A stretch of DNA of 64,000 bases, taken from the NCBI GenBank assembly GCA_963969365.1, contig OZ017756.1:806001-870000 (forward strand). Direction: 5' to 3'. Both the position numbers and the translations under genes were made by a program. Position 1 is the first letter of the stretch. Each line of letters starts with the position of its first letter. The notes beneath the pieces were generated by a model. The model made no database searches and had not been told where the DNA came from. It saw only the letters and a program-made list of their open reading frames with translations. Positions 1 to 19,000 of the stretch are shown piece by piece. This DNA is from Asterochloris sp. CNOR1 (Eukaryota; Chlorophyta; Trebouxiophyceae; Trebouxiales; Trebouxiaceae).

Positions 1-1342
1 ACTTTGTGATGGGCGTGGACTCCACAGACAATGAGCTGCTCACGCTGGAGATCATTCACCACTTTGTTGAGGTCCTGGACCGCTACTTTGGCAATGTCTG
101 CGAGCTGGACCTCATCTTCAACTTTCACAAGGTGCGGCCAGCGTTGCGCTGCTGCAACAGGATGCACCTGACTTCGAAAGGGTTGTTGTCAAGTGCTGCA
201 AGGTCTGCTCTAAGGTCTCGACCTGGCGTGCGCCGCAGTGTAAGCCTGCTGCTGTATTGCGCAGCGCTGGGACTTTCTGCATTATTGGCATTGTCTGCAA
301 GGCGGGCCTTATTTTCAGCTTCCCTAAAATGCTGCTCAGCATGTTGCCGCTGCAGCAAGGTGCAGATGACTGTGAACGGCTGTAGTCAAGTGCTGAAGGC
401 CTGCTTTGAGATCTGGGCCTGATGCGTGCGCAGCTGCTTGTGCCTGCTGCTTCATTGCACTGCTTGGCTCGACAAATCAGGACGTGACCTCGTCTGCAAC
501 ATATACAACGGGTGTGCAAAAGCAGCAGTAACATGCCCATGCCGCGTGTGTGAAGGCAACTCCGAGCCTGTGGTCTTGGCCAGCACTCCTTGTGGCCTGC
601 TGCTAATGGCAGAGCACTGCACAAGGAGAACACCTTTGGATGGGGCCTCATCCCTGTCAGGTTGAGGGCCTCAGGAAAGCACTGCAGTGGGTGCAACCTC
701 CCTCTCATTGCTCTGGGCTGGTTGGAGGTGGACTGGGACCAGGGACGGGGGGGGCTGTGGGGGGCGGGAGGGCATGCTGTGGTCATGCTGATTGGTGTCA
801 GATGCTTCAAAAGCTGGCACTCAGCATGCTGTTCATGGCTCAGGGACACAAGAAGGCAGCGTGCTGACAGGACAGTGGTGTGTCACACTGCATCAGGCTC
901 AGCCTGCTGCATAGTTCACCAAAGCTGCGCTCCCGGGATGTCCTGGTCTCCCATGCCATTTTCCTCTTGGGAGATGAACAGAATTATTTTGCGCTGCTGC
1001 TTCCCCTAGAGAGGAAGGGCCAGCATTTGTGTGCTGCAGCCTTCAGTCTTTTGCTCACCACAACATGCAGTTCCTAACTCTGTGCACTACATGGTTCAGC
1101 TGCTCATGCAACAGGATCATGCTCTGCAGGCTTATTTCATGCTGGATGAGATGCTGCTGGCTGGCGAGATGCAGGAGCCCAGCAAGAAGGCAAGCGCTTA
1201 GCAGTTCTGGCCACTTGTCATGGGTGTTGCCTGCGTTTTGCCTGCGGAGCTTGCCTGTGTTTCACTTGCGGAGCTTGTTGCTTCCATGCAGGCCATCACA
1301 AGGGTGATTGAGGCGCAGGACCAGCTTGTGGAGCAGGCAAAG
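1..1342 (+). CDS. AP1S: AP-1 complex sigma (small) subunit, 5' end outside window
   Basis: This is the C-terminal half of the small sigma chain of the clathrin adaptor AP-1, which sorts cargo at the trans-Golgi and endosomes. Three exons are visible: 1-131 ([20 protein letters not shown], then [11 protein letters not shown]), 1130-1189 ([20 protein letters not shown]) and 1292-1342 ([17 protein letters not shown]). Together they follow plant AP-1 sigma closely. The intron after 1189 starts with GCAAGC, a GC-AG intron, and acceptors end in TGCAG. The N-terminal exons lie upstream of the window. The end is uncertain: a donor follows 1342, and a short phase-0 exon at about 1769-1803 ending in TGA could close the gene, but it has no clear family match. 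Plants distinguish AP-1 sigma from AP-2 sigma by small differences. AP-1 fits better here because of the LEIIHHFVE segment, but I did not align it. Confidence 0.85.
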
Positions 1343-1805
1343 GTTGGTGGCCCTCCAGCCCCTGGTACTAAGTAGCTGGGATCGTAGCTCTTGTCTTCTG
1401 CTCTCTTTGCATTATTTCATTCATTCTGTTGAGACACACTTTGAACCAACAGTGTCATCAGTTCAAAGAAAAGAAGTGTTGGGAGGCAAAAAATGGTTCT
1501 CCTTTCCAAGCATTCGTCAGCGAACTACGGTCTGAGCAGATGCGTGCCTGCAGTGCAATAACTGGCCACCAGCCCTCAAAGCAGCCTCCCAGCGTAGCTT
1601 CAGAGATCAGGCACTTGCAGGTGTCTGAAAGCAGGGCATCTCTTTTCAAGTGCATCCTTTTAGGGGTGCTCTTATTGAGCTGCCTTAGGTGAGTGCCCTG
1701 AGTGCACTCCTTCATACAAACTGCAGCTAATCTGTTGACTACCTTGCTCAGGCACCGTCCCTGCAGGGAGTGGGCAAGCAAATCAGATGTAGCCACCTGA
1801 AGTGA

Positions 1806-3546
1806 ATGATTCATGTGCAATGCAGATGTCTGGCAGCATTGCCACTGATGGGACGCAGCAGGCCCAGGCGACTCCTGCAGAGCTTGAGTGCAACCGTCAC
1901 CCTTGGTCAGCCTCTGGAATACCTGGCTATCTGTGCCGTTGCCAAGGTGAGGCTTGCTGGCAGCCCTGTTGGAAAGTTGGACCCTGCCAGGGTCTGGCTG
2001 TTCTCGATGCTATGTACTGCCACACACCACTGCAGTGTTGGAGTGTCCTGCTGCAGAATCAGGCCATCGATCTCCAATTCTGGGCTGAGTGGCACAGGAG
2101 CATGGGTGTTTCACGCATATATCTCTGGGATCATGACAGCTCCGTCCCCATGAGCACAGCGGTTCAGGACCTCATAGATGATGGGTATATACAATACACA
2201 TGGTTCTCAGACTCTGAGCCAGCACACACCGACCCCGCCCAGTTCTTTGTTTACAACAGGTTGGCTGCCGATGCCCAGCGCCTTGCTACCTGTCTGATGT
2301 TCTGATTGTACTGCCCCCCTTCCTCATCCCATCGGCACACCTTCTGCAGCCCCAAGACACATCCTGCACATACGTCATGCTGCAGGTGCATAGAGAAATA
2401 CTCCTCGCGGCACCGCTTCCTGGCCTTCCTAGACGTTGATGAGTTCCTGGTGCTTAGGGACAGGCAGCGATTCCCCATGCTGCCTGACTTGTTGAGGAAA
2501 TATGAGTCCTTCGGAGGTGACACCTGGCTTGCAAGACCCTAGTATGAGAGGCAACAACTGGCGTAACTCTTTGGCATACCTTGCGGGCGTGGAGAGAGAG
2601 AGAGATCTCAGCTTTCGATGAGAGAGACATCAGCAGCCTTGGTGCCCGCATGCTCCCGCCACTTCCAGCCATCACCTGTGTCTTTGGCGCCATCCTGGCT
2701 GCAGCACAATGCCCTGGCATGAACAGCTCTGAAGTGCCTGCAGTGGACACCCTCATGCGTGATGCAGTGTGCAGCCCGAGGCAGCAGTTTCCAGCCATCA
2801 GCCATGGGCAGCCCAGTCCCAGCCCTCAGCAAAGCACTGCCAGCCCATAGCAAATAGCTGCAGCTCCCCCGCGACTGAGTGTGCTGCAGCAGCTTAGCTG
2901 TCTGCGATGACTGCAGGCCTGGCAGTCAACTGGCTTGTGTTTGGCAGCTCTGGCCACAAGAAGCGCCCAATCAGCCCAAACATCTTCGAGGCCTATGACA
3001 TGTGCATGCCTACTGACGGCAGCAACAATGACACCCTGCATGTCAAGGTGAGCTCCAGTGACAAGCTTTGCTGCGTGCCACTCCAGAAATGAGACTTCTG
3101 AACCTGCTGCTCCCCAGGTCATTGCCAATGCGGCACAGGTGCTCGGCCACAATGGCAATCCCCACCAGTTTCGGTTCAGGGATGGCAGCTTAGCAGTCAC
3201 AGAAGACATGGAGCCTCTGGACAGTCATCAAACAATACGGCACCATTCGCACTACCTCAGCTTGCATCACTACGTATTAAAGTCAGAGGTGAGACAGGGG
3301 CCTCCTCAAAGGCAGCGCATCTGGTCTTCAGGATGCACTTTGGCCTGCTCTTTGACGAGGCCTCCCCCCCCACAGGAGGAGTTTGCCACCAAGATCACAC
3401 GGGGAGTGCCCGACCGTGGCACCAGAAAGAGCTGGCCCTGGTTCCATGCTATAGATGCGCTGTGCACAGTCAACTGCACCGCCAGATGGGGCAGGCCCTC
3501 ATTGGACAGGCCTGCAGCTCCCCCAGCAAAATATATCCTGGCATGA
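1806..3546 (+). CDS. Glycosyltransferase family 92 (DUF23) protein
   Basis: Probable Golgi-type glycosyltransferase of the GT92/DUF23 family, whose known members transfer galactose onto glycans. Six exons keep phase: about 1806-1946 (ends EYLAICAVAK), 2057-2259 (NQAIDLQFWAEWH, then VSRIYLWDHDSS), 2386-2516 (LAFLDVDEFLVLRD), 2918-3047 (LAVNWLVFGSSGH), 3118-3288 and 3376-3546 (stop TGA). The ordered blocks AICAVAKNQ, E/Q-WH...G, DHDSS, FLDVDEF (DxD-like metal site) and NWxxFGSSGH are the family signature. The final exon carries the typical TKITRGVPDRG tail followed by a short Pro/Ala end. The start at 1806 is only the first in-frame ATG. No signal anchor is visible there, so a 5' exon may be missing between 1343 and 1805. 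The gene lies head-to-tail with the AP-1 gene. Confidence 0.8.
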
Positions 3547-4950
3547 GGTGCAGATGCTGGGCATCGACAACTGCACAGACATATGCGGCCCTCGAGCAGG
3601 CTTGCTCCCCTCCTTTTTTTGAACACATGAGCTTGACATCAGCTCTTCCAAAGGATTCATCTGATTGCTTGGCACTTTGCATCACGCCTTTGGCAGTCTG
3701 TTACTGAACCCTGACCAGCTGAGGCTCAAATGAATTCTTTGACTTACACTAATCTGCCCTCTTGAGATGGGTCCTCCATCTACGAAGCACCGTTGGCATG
3801 CAGCCCATTACTCAAAGTTTCGATGCTCTCTTCTGTTTTGAGCCTGGACCCTGCCACTCCTTCATCTAGCAGGCGCTTGATGCTGAGCATGTGTTAGCCG
3901 TGCGGGGTGCCTGTTACACATTGAGGGGTTGAGTACATGCACAAGACCACCCCGCTGTGTAGGACAGTCTGGTGACCACTGGCCTGCAGGCCAGCTGTTC
4001 TTCAGCAGCAGGCACAGACTGCTGAAGAGGTGCCCATGTTATTGATACTAACAGATGCTGCGGAAGCAGCACTTTGCTGAGTGCCTGCAATGGAACAAGG
4101 TGTAGAGTGAGCAGCAGCAGCGCTGGCTGCTCGGGTTGGGTCAGGGGTTGCCAAACACATTGTGTGAAGCCCCGGATGGCCTGATGCTGGGGGCCTGGCT
4201 GAGGTCCTGAGACAGCTGAAAGCTTTGTTATATTGCTTCACGGGCAGGGGGGAATCAGAAGCTGGCAGAGTCTGCTTGTCAGACAATATAGTGAAGGAGG
4301 GCGGGCTGCAACAATCGGGCTGGAGCCTGTGTTGTGTGACAAACCTGTTGATGAGTCGACAGTTGCTGTTGCATGCGGCGCTGTACAAGTGGGATGCTGT
4401 TGCTGTGCAGGAGGCAGAGACTGGTGGCCTGCAGCTTGATTTTGCTCATACGTGCCGGCAAGGCAGAGCTGCAGGGACTGACAGCAGGGAGAACAGCAAA
4501 ACAATGCTCCAGCATCTGAGATCAGCGGTGTCCTCTTGCTTCTGCATGTAGGTGGGCCAGGAGCCAAGAGCGCCAGGCATGCGACCAAGCCAGCCGACAG
4601 ATGCACCAGCAAGCAGCACAAAACCCCAGCTTCAGAGGAATGGTTGCCTCTGACATGCACGATGCTTGCAGCCGCTGCCAAATGAATGGCAGCTGGCATG
4701 ACAGCAAGCGACAAGGCCCACCTCAAGCATGCAGACAGCCAAGGACAGGGAGGCCAACCATCTCCAGATAATGATGACGTTCTGCTTTGCTGCCAAGCAG
4801 TGAACCCATCTGCGCCCGCAAGCTTCCCCCACAAGTCATGTGCCCCGTCGAATGACCACACCAGCCGAGAAAAAAGAAAATCCCTAGCCTGCCTGCGAAT
4901 CCCTTACACCAGGAGCCTGAAACTCCCCTTGAGACCACAGCCCGACCAAT
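3547..4950. other. Spacer, no gene seen
   Basis: About 1.4 kb between the GT92 stop and the CP12 start. Open frames on both strands (for example 4238-4861 on the minus strand) are low-complexity Cys/Ala/Leu-rich readings without splice-linked continuation or family resemblance. It probably holds the GT92 3' UTR and the CP12 promoter and 5' UTR. Confidence 0.5.
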
Positions 4951-5950
4951 ATGCAGACTTCAATCGCAAAGCAGGCCGCCGTTGCGAGGCCCAGGGCCGC
5001 AGTGAGGCCATCCGGCGTGGGGGCTCGCGTCAGACAGAGTATGTATCTTGATGCATCTCTGCTTGGCACCTGCTGTGCTTGCAGTTGACAAGCTTGCCTG
5101 GGCAGCCTGGGCCCAAAAAGTGATCTGTGGTGCAAGGTTGCGCCTGTTATGCAGACCTGCTGGTGGTGCGGGCTGAGCCCGCAGTGGCAGACAAGAAGAG
5201 CCCCGTTGAGACAGCAATTGACAGTGCGCGGGACACCTGCGAGTCTGGCTCTGCAGGGGAGTGCGCAGCTGCATGGGATGAGGTAAGCTGGGGCTGTCGA
5301 TCATTGTGCAGCGTGTTGGGCTCTGCACCCTGGCTGTGCTTGGGGCTGGAGGAGGGCATTGTGCCCTAGGCCAGGCACGAACATCTGGCCATGCGCTCAC
5401 CCACCAAAGAGCCTTGCTAAACATCCTCTCTTCAGGGACTGCACATGCACATACTGGCTGGCTTTTCAGGGGCAGCTTGTTAAGTTGTGCAGCAAGCCAG
5501 CTCTGTGCGACACTGCCAGGTCCTTTGAGCATACCTGTGTCTCCACAGAGCGCTTCTGGCCTGGGCAATCTGCTCCTGTTCAGCAGTGCTGCATGGCTGC
5601 AAGTCTTGGGGGCATCCTTGCTGGCAGACGTGTCAGATACAGGGCGTTACATTTACAGCCTGTGTACTGGTTGGGGACCCTCAAACTCGGTGCATAGTAC
5701 AGCAGTACATCTGGCCTGGTACAGTCAAGCACACAGCAGCTGCTGGCCAACAGGACGATCTGCAACCTGTTCAGCAGCAGTGTCTTGGAGCTCAGCACCG
5801 TACCCAGCTCATGACTTGCTTGGCCTGCAGGTGGAGGAGCTGTCTGCAAGTGCAGCAGACAAGAAGCAGGCGAAGGGGCAATCAGACCCCCTGGACCAGT
5901 ACTGCGACGACAACCCAGAGGCAGATGAGTGCAGAGTGTATGAGGACTGA
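4951..5950 (+). CDS. CP12: Calvin-cycle regulator CP12, chloroplast precursor
   Basis: Small, partly disordered chloroplast protein that clamps GAPDH and phosphoribulokinase into an inactive complex in the dark under thioredoxin control. Three exons fit in phase: 4951-5038 (MQTSIAKQAAVARPRAAV, an Ala/Arg-rich transit peptide), 5155-5282 (SPVETAIDSARDTCESGSAG then ECAAAWDE) and 5831-5950 (VEELSASAADKK, then YCDDNPEADECRVYED-stop). All hallmarks are present: the N-terminal Cys pair, the core AWDEVEEL across intron 2, the C-terminal Cys pair, and the acidic C-terminal tail that enters the GAPDH active site. The predicted precursor is about 111 residues, normal for the family. The first intron was placed by phase and its exact acceptor is the least certain point. 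Confidence 0.93.
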
Positions 5951-7003
5951 GGCAGCCTCAGGAGAGGCACCATGGTGCTTGGCAGTGCCTAATGGCAGGC
6001 CTTCACCTTTTCTTCACTTACGGCAAGCGGCAGGGCTGCCATGTGAGACTAGCTGTTTGTCTTTTGAAACTGTGCCATATACCTCATAAATTCAAGCTTG
6101 ATGTTTTGAACCCTTGACAGTTTGAGCAGCGGAATGGGTGAAGCACCCCAGTGGGGGCAATGCAACAATGTTCAAGGCTTGACAATATGCAGGCTAGCAA
6201 GGGAGACTGATAGCATGGGTGTCAAATATACTTCAGGGTCTCAAGACAGGAGGATTGTGCCTTCAGCTGAGACCCTCTTGTCTACAGGAGGGCAGGGCAA
6301 GCCGTTAGCAGCTGCTCAAAAAGGTGGGCAAAGTCAAACGAGAAGTGACTGTGAAGGTGTTGGCTGTCTCCCAGCAGGCACTCACCACATCACAGGACCC
6401 CCGCACATCGTGTTGCATGGGCAGCAACAGCAATTCTCGACCGCAATTGCGCAGTCCTCAGCTGCAGCAACACCGGCATCCAGCTCAGGATGCTGCGTTC
6501 AGCGCACAGCAAGGTACGGACTGCCAACGACCCTTGAGCCGTTGGCTAGCAGGCTGCACGCCAGCATGCAAGGTCGCACTTACCTGCAACGCAGCAGCAG
6601 ACGCAGAGGATGAGGTCGGCGATGCAACCCATTGTGACGGGAGGCTGTTGGGACTAAGTGTTCTGAGCAAATGCTGTTGGCTGGAAGAGGAGTGAAGTGG
6701 TCCACTCCTTTTCTGTAATACGTTTTGACGGTCAAAGCTGCTGCCTACAGCTCGGAGACTGTGCACAGATCCTTGCTGGCGAAGTTCAGATCGCCTGCAG
6801 TTGCTTGGTAGAGAAGCAGATTCATTGCAGAAGAAATCTAAGGCAGAATTGTGCCACTGCTTGCAGCTGTCCTGCTATTGGTCGTCACTGATGAGATCAG
6901 AAGCAGCATCATTGATGATACTTGATCAGCAGCACAGCGGGTTGTGACTGCTTGGGCCACCAGCAGGTCAGCCCCCTCAGACGTGTCAGTTGCCGCGAGC
7001 AGC
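5951..7003. other. Spacer, no gene seen
   Basis: About 1.05 kb between the CP12 stop and the RUVBL1 start. A 163-residue open frame at 6122-6613 is Ser/Ala/Gln-rich with no recognisable domain and no splice partners; I read it as chance. Likely 3' UTR plus promoter sequence. Confidence 0.5.
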
Positions 7004-12704
<5,701 letters not shown>

Positions 12705-13098
12705 GAGCCCAAGTAGACCTCAATACACCTAATGTTGCACAAGGTGCTGTTTGTGTGCAGCTCCTAAACATGCACCCTCTGTGTTTGCTGCCCATGCCGT
12801 CCAGACGTGTTTTTGTTCCAGTGGGACAAAAAAAGAAATAACCTCCATTCATCTCAAGCCAAGTGCTCAGCAGCTTGAGCAGACATGTGTGCTAAAACAG
12901 CAGCAGCCTGCTGAAGAGGAATTGAGAGGTACTGGTTAATGGAGATGGGAAAGGGGGCAGATGCGCAAGACTGTGAGTCAAATGGGCCCATGATGAAATG
13001 TCGGTGAATAATCAAATTGAAGTTGTGAGGCAATAAATGAAAGCAGTGGGTCTTGAGCCTGACAGAGGAACTGCAGGCGGCTGCACTTGCTGCTGGTC
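12705..13098. other. Convergent intergenic spacer
   Basis: 394 bp between the RUVBL1 stop (+) and the GH5 stop (-). It is locally AT-richer and should hold the two 3' ends. I see no gene or strong hairpin. Confidence 0.5.
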
Positions 13099-16000
13099 TC
13101 AGGCTGCAACAATCTGACAGCTCAGGCCTGCAATGCTGACAACCTGGGGCGCAAAGTTTGGCCCAGTGCTGGCTGCAATGTAGCCAAAATTTACAGAGTT
13201 GCCGCCATTTGCTTGCACGGTGCTGTAAAAGTCGCCGGCACTGCCTGTTGCAACACCGGAGGCAAAGCTGGTCAGATCCCAGTTCCATGTCTGTGGGACA
13301 CTCACATACTGTGTGGCTGTAATAACAATGCTGAAAGGCACCACAATCGGGCTGCTGCCAGAGTTGCTGATTTGGTAGTTGATGGCTGAGTACAGCTCTG
13401 CAGCATGGCAGACGGGACCAGTCAGGTTGCTAACTTCAATTCTGGTGTGGATGCATACTCACCTTCAGGTGGATGGGGTATGCAGCAGTGCACAGCTGCA
13501 GAGGTACACCATTTACCAGTTGACACCAAAACAAACATGTTGGGCTGGGACATCTGCAGTAGTACTGGTGATCCTCTTGCACCCTATTGATTGTGGAGGC
13601 CCTGGTGGGCTCCTGCTGGGCATGTGTGCCTTTTGCAGCAGTGCAATGCTGCTGTCATCTGCCTGCTGGTGGCGACAATTGCGCAAGCAGCTGTCACCTG
13701 GTCCGCCCTGGGTCCACAGGCCACTGGTTGAGAATGTGACTGCGCAGGCTGCATTGGAAGGAGCGCCCCCTGCAGGGACAGCTAAGTTGTTTGAAGCCAT
13801 AGGGTGCATGGGCGTTTGCTGCAGGCTAGCTTAGTGCACAACGAAACACTTTGCAACTCTGTGGTGACCGCACCCACAAGCCTGTATTCACGTGATGGCT
13901 CGCGATGGATCACCCTTCGCGGAACACTAGGGCCAGGCTTGCATCCAGGCTGCCTGCTCTTGCATCTGGCCGTGTCCCACACTACAGTCTCAGGCAGCAA
14001 CCTGGTGAGGGTGGAGGACTTGCAGGCGGTCCTGGGCTGCCTGGCGAGGGAGACGCTGGAAGAGGGCTGCTCTCTGGTGTCGCGCTGGTTTCTGGCACTG
14101 AAGTGGTTGCGGGAAGCACAGGTGTCGCGCTGGTCTCTGGCGCTGAAGTGGTCACGGGCAGCACTGGAGCCACAGTGGTGGGCTCAGCAGTGCTCACTGG
14201 GGGTGCAGGAGTGGCTGGTGGCGTGCTGCCGCCAGGCTCTGTGGGCCTGACGCCTGGTGTGCTGCCCAGGTACCTGCAGTGCATGGACCAGGTGCTGCTT
14301 GGTGTGATGCATGAGTTAGAGAGCAGCAACCTCCAGAACACCTGGAGCTGAGCTGTGTGCTGGCCTTTTGAGGTGACACCTGCACCCTGCCGCCTCCACA
14401 GCTTGACAGTGCAGTGCATGAATGCAGTAAGGGCTGCAGGCAGGGGCAAGGGGTGCGGGTAAGCGTGCCGCTGTCCCTGAATGGTGGGTGCCGGCCTGCT
14501 GCCATCAGGGAAGACATGCGCTGGGGCACAGGCCAGGTGACAGGTACACGGTGCCCTAATGCAACCCCTCTGATGCTCACCAGGGGGAGCCACAGTAGAG
14601 ACAGCTCCTGCTCCTGTCATGGCACCACAGATGTACCGGCGCCAAGGGCATTCTGCTCACCAGGGGACCAAGCCGATGCCAATGAGGTAGTCGATTTTGT
14701 CCCATCTGATGTTCCCCCAGGCGTACTGGTCATTGCTGGTCGCGCTGGTGTCAGGTGTTGCAATGCCCTGCATCACAAAGTCAGCTGCTTCACAGCATGA
14801 GCAGTGGGACAGTGTGTGCTTGTTGGCGCAGCCAGCCACTACAGGCACCTGACACAACACAGAGGCCAAAGCTTCATGGCTTGCTGCCCTCAGGGCAGTG
14901 CTGCACTCACAGCAGTGTCGCCTGAATTGGCATTCCAGCAGAACCAGAGCCAGCCGGAGACACCCGCGTGCAGCCCGTCAGCAGCTGGAGTTCCATCTGA
15001 AGGTGCAACGCCCCGATCCAGCTGCAGTCAAGACACACACATCCTGCCGAGGCAGTCATGACTCAGTGTGTGCAGCATAGAGCTGCAGCTAAGGCATGCA
15101 TCACAGCTGTTGAAAGCTGTAGACAGCCCCCAGCTGCAGCAAAGGCCAGTTGTAGCATTGCGACAGTGCTCTGCCAGAGCTTGCAGCAGAGCCATACAAT
15201 CAAAGCAAAGGCATGGGCATCAGCAAGATTGCGCAAGACAGGCAGGCAGCTGAGCAGAGCACACCAGGTAGGGTGCCAGGTCGGCAAAGAAGCTGCCATC
15301 GGGTGAGGCCGGGTCCAGATCGTTGGTACCTGCAGGACAGCACAACAGGGCCGTGCCCACTCAAGCTGCCCCAGGGACTGGTACCTCATGATGTACCAAA
15401 GCAGCTGAGCTGACGGACAGGATGCCTCTGCACTGATGGATTTTGGAGGGGTGATGCCTCAGCACAAGCAGCAGCTGTGACTCGAGCAGCTCGAGTGTTA
15501 ATGCAGCAGACAGGTCAGGCACAGGAGCCGACTGCATGCATGCACAGCAGCTGGGCACAGCCCTCAGATGCTGAGTCTCCATGCATACAGAGGTGTGCAG
15601 CATTGCAGCTCACCAAACTCTCCAATGACAACTGGGAAGCGGTGACAGTTGGTGGGGTCAGTTCTGGAGCAGTAGCCCTGGACGTTAAGGTAGCCCCAAG
15701 CCTGGGACAGACGGGTGTACAGCTCTGCCCCCAGGTATCCGCCTGTGGCCAGGCTGATGGAGGGGCCATAGACGTGGGGTGATGCCACTACCTGCAGACC
15801 GCAATGAGGGAGCAAGGTGCAAGTGCCACGTCTGCACCGGGCTGGAGGGCTGCAGCATGCACGCCTGCAAGGGTCAAGGTTGTGCTGGGTCAGCAGATGT
15901 TGTGCACCGCGCTGCTCGCTGCGAGTGCAAGCAGGCATGTGGCACTGCCATCTGCTGTGGATTGGATCAGAGCGGGTCAACAAAGCCCAAGTGGATTTCC

Positions 16001-19000
16001 AAAGGAGCTGGCTTGCCTGGTTGATGTAGGGGCGACTCAGGAGGGGCTCAAAGAAGGGCGGCCCTGGGTCGCTGATGCCAGGGTACTGTGCAAGCACAGA
16101 GGGCTGGCTGGCAATGCCCCCTCCGTCGTTGTACTGCGGACCAGGGTACTGGGTGCCTGCAGTCAGCGAGCAATGTGTGCCCCACCCTGGGAGCCGCTCC
16201 CCTGCAGCGTGCACTTGAAGCACAGGAGCGCTTAGGGCAGCCTCCCACAGCTGCAGCGGTAGAGCCAAGATCCCATGCCTGCCCCACTCACCCTGGGAGC
16301 TGTACTGTGAGGTGCCCTCAAAGAGCAGGAGCGCGTTGGGCAGGATTGGGTTGACTGCATCCCACAGCTGCAGCAACAGGGCTCCATAGCCCACAGCTGT
16401 AGCGGCATTGCCTCCGGAGCTGGGCTCCCAGCGCACGCCGGCGATCTCAGGCTCGTTCACTCCATCAATGATGACCTGGTTGGCGGTGATTGCGTTTTGA
16501 GCCAACCCCTGGGCCAGCTGGACCCAGTAGTTGAGCCACACTGCAGGGCCCTGGGTGCTCAGCACCGCTGTGTCCTGCAGGGCAGGGTATGTAAGTCAGC
16601 TGGGGACCATGAATGCAACCACACTTTGAGCCCTGCTTGCTCAGCAAGTCTTCATCCAGGGCACAGCGTGGCCAGGGACAGGTAGCTGCTGCTCACCATG
16701 ACATTGTGAATCCAGCAAGACTACAACCTTCAGTCGTCAGATGCTGGAGCCCATCATGCAACATGCTGCAAGCAATGCGAGCAGAGCAGGCCTGCAGCAT
16801 GCAGAAGCAGCTATGACGGGTGGAAGACAAGTGCGGCGCTGCAGCTCCTTCACGCTACTACAAAGTAGCGTGAGGCTGGAACAAGTGATGTGGTGCTGCT
16901 TGCCTGTTGGTACTGGTAGTCGATGACAACATAGAACCCGTTGGCTGTCAGGAAGTTGACTACTGCCAGGAAGCGCGCAAAGGTGCTACCAACATCGCTG
17001 CCGAAGGTGTCCAGGTAAGTGCTGCAGAGGCCGGCAGGGTCTGTGAAACCCTCGGCTGTGGAGGCCTGCACAGCACAGCACCAGTTGCACGTCGTTGCTG
17101 GCAGCTCCCGGCCAGGGCTGCGGACACTTGCAGCTGTGCTGCAGATGGAAATAGTGCGTGCAGCAGGGGTGTGGACAAGACCCTGATGCTGGCCATCGGG
17201 AGCAGCGTCACGGCCGCTGCTGCTGCTCAGAAGCACTGGAGCGCATTGCAGGCACAGGGCACAGAGATGGTGCTCCAGCAGTCTGTGGGCGAGCCAGTCT
17301 GACATTCCTGTTTGTGGGTGGCCATAACTTGCTGCGTCTGGCGAAAGCACAGGCACCCTCCATTGCACTCAAGCCTTACATCAGCAGGCTCAGCTGCCCC
17401 CTTAGCCGCAAACCATGTCTCACCTGCAAGGTCTGAGGGAAGAAGGCATCAGAGGTGGGCGCCACATTGGGGTCTGTCACAAAGCTCTGGATCGTGGCCA
17501 CATCCACTGGGGTACAGCTGGAACCCTGGGGGACAGCTGGCAGGGTGAACAGGGTGGTAAAGCTGGTCAGTAGGCGAATCGAGTTGAAGCCCAGGGAGTA
17601 GATGCGCAGCACAACTGTGGCAAAGTCGCGGGTGAGCTCTGTGGAGCCAGCGTAGAGCCCTGCAGCAATGCAGCATGAACAATTGGTACCAGGCAAAGCG
17701 CTGCACGTCTGCGACGCACTGGATGCTGCTTCTGCCTTTAGGTGAGACACGGGAAGGGGGTGCACTGAAGCAAGCTGTTGATGTGATGGCGGCAGGCTGT
17801 GGATTGACTGGACAAGACAGCTGTGGCACATGGCAAGCCAGTGCCAAGCCCAGCATGTCCCATTGGCAGCACCGCAGCATGCAGCCCCCTGGCCACGCCT
17901 GACAGCAGTGTAAGACTCGCATAGCCGCAGGGGGCTCACCGTCTACCATGGTCTCCGTGCTGTCGAAGCCAAACCAGTTGACCCCAGTTAAATAGAATTC
18001 AGTGCCTGTACTGTCCACAATCCTTCCATTGCTGGTTGTCAAGGGGCCGGCAGAGGTGGCCAGCTCTGCAGCGGCTGCTTGGCCCAAGCCAGCAGCAGGA
18101 CCCGGGGCAGGGGCGCCAGCCCCTGTGCTTCCATTGGTCTGTGGCAGCACCAGCCTTGCTGGCTGGATACTGACCTGCAACCAGCACCACACATGATGCA
18201 TTGCTTGGTGTGCCCTGCCCCTGCTGACTTCTTGGAAGTTGGCTGTCAAGCAGGCGCAACACAGCGGGTGTCATGCTGCTTGTCAGGCTCTCAGTTTGCC
18301 TTTGCATGGAAGCCCCAGCAGGCAGGCAGCTAACATGCTGCCATTTGTCAGAAACCGGCATGCGAATGACACAAGACAGACTCCTCACCGAGCAGGGATT
18401 GCCGTTCAGCACAACAGCAGTGGGCTGGAAGAAGCCTGGGGCTGCTCCAGTGAAGGGCGTGGCTGCCATCAGGGCAACAGTGATGGAGGTCAACCCACTG
18501 GGCTCCAGCGCCTGGTAGGACTGGATGATCATCCCAGAAATGGTGTTGTTGGAAGTTGTGACGTTGGAAAGGGTGGTTGTCTGGGAGACCACGGTGACAG
18601 GAAGTGACATCGCGATGCTAACTGCCAGTGGAGCCGCGGTGGCAGTGGCGTTGAGGTTGGTGAGTGTCACCTTGAGGACCTGCGGGCACCGGGGCTCACT
18701 CTTTCCTGCACCGCGCAGGTTGACTGTACAAAGGAGGCAGCGGGGCTGGAGAGCACAGCAGGTTGTGAACTTGCCATACAGCTGGCGGCCATCCTGGAGG
18801 CTGCCAAACTGCATAGCATGTCTGATCTTCAGGAACCTAGGCAACAGGCCAGCTCATGAACAACTGTCGCAGCCATGACAACGGCGCACAGCCCGATCCA
18901 GTTGAGCGGCTCCCGGCGAGCATGCCTGGTAAGCGGCCCCCTGACCCAGTGTCACAACAGGCGAGGCTATGAGCAGCTCAGACATGCACCACGCAGGGGA

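Noticed and set aside
14585-14617. A 33-nt minus candidate exon (ACAG|...|GTGAGC, phase 2 at both ends) between GH5 exons 14767-14661 and 14273-14002
   Set aside because: Skipping it gives GLVPWYL, the usual end of GH5 proteins; including it inserts SRSCLYCGSPW with no family parallel.
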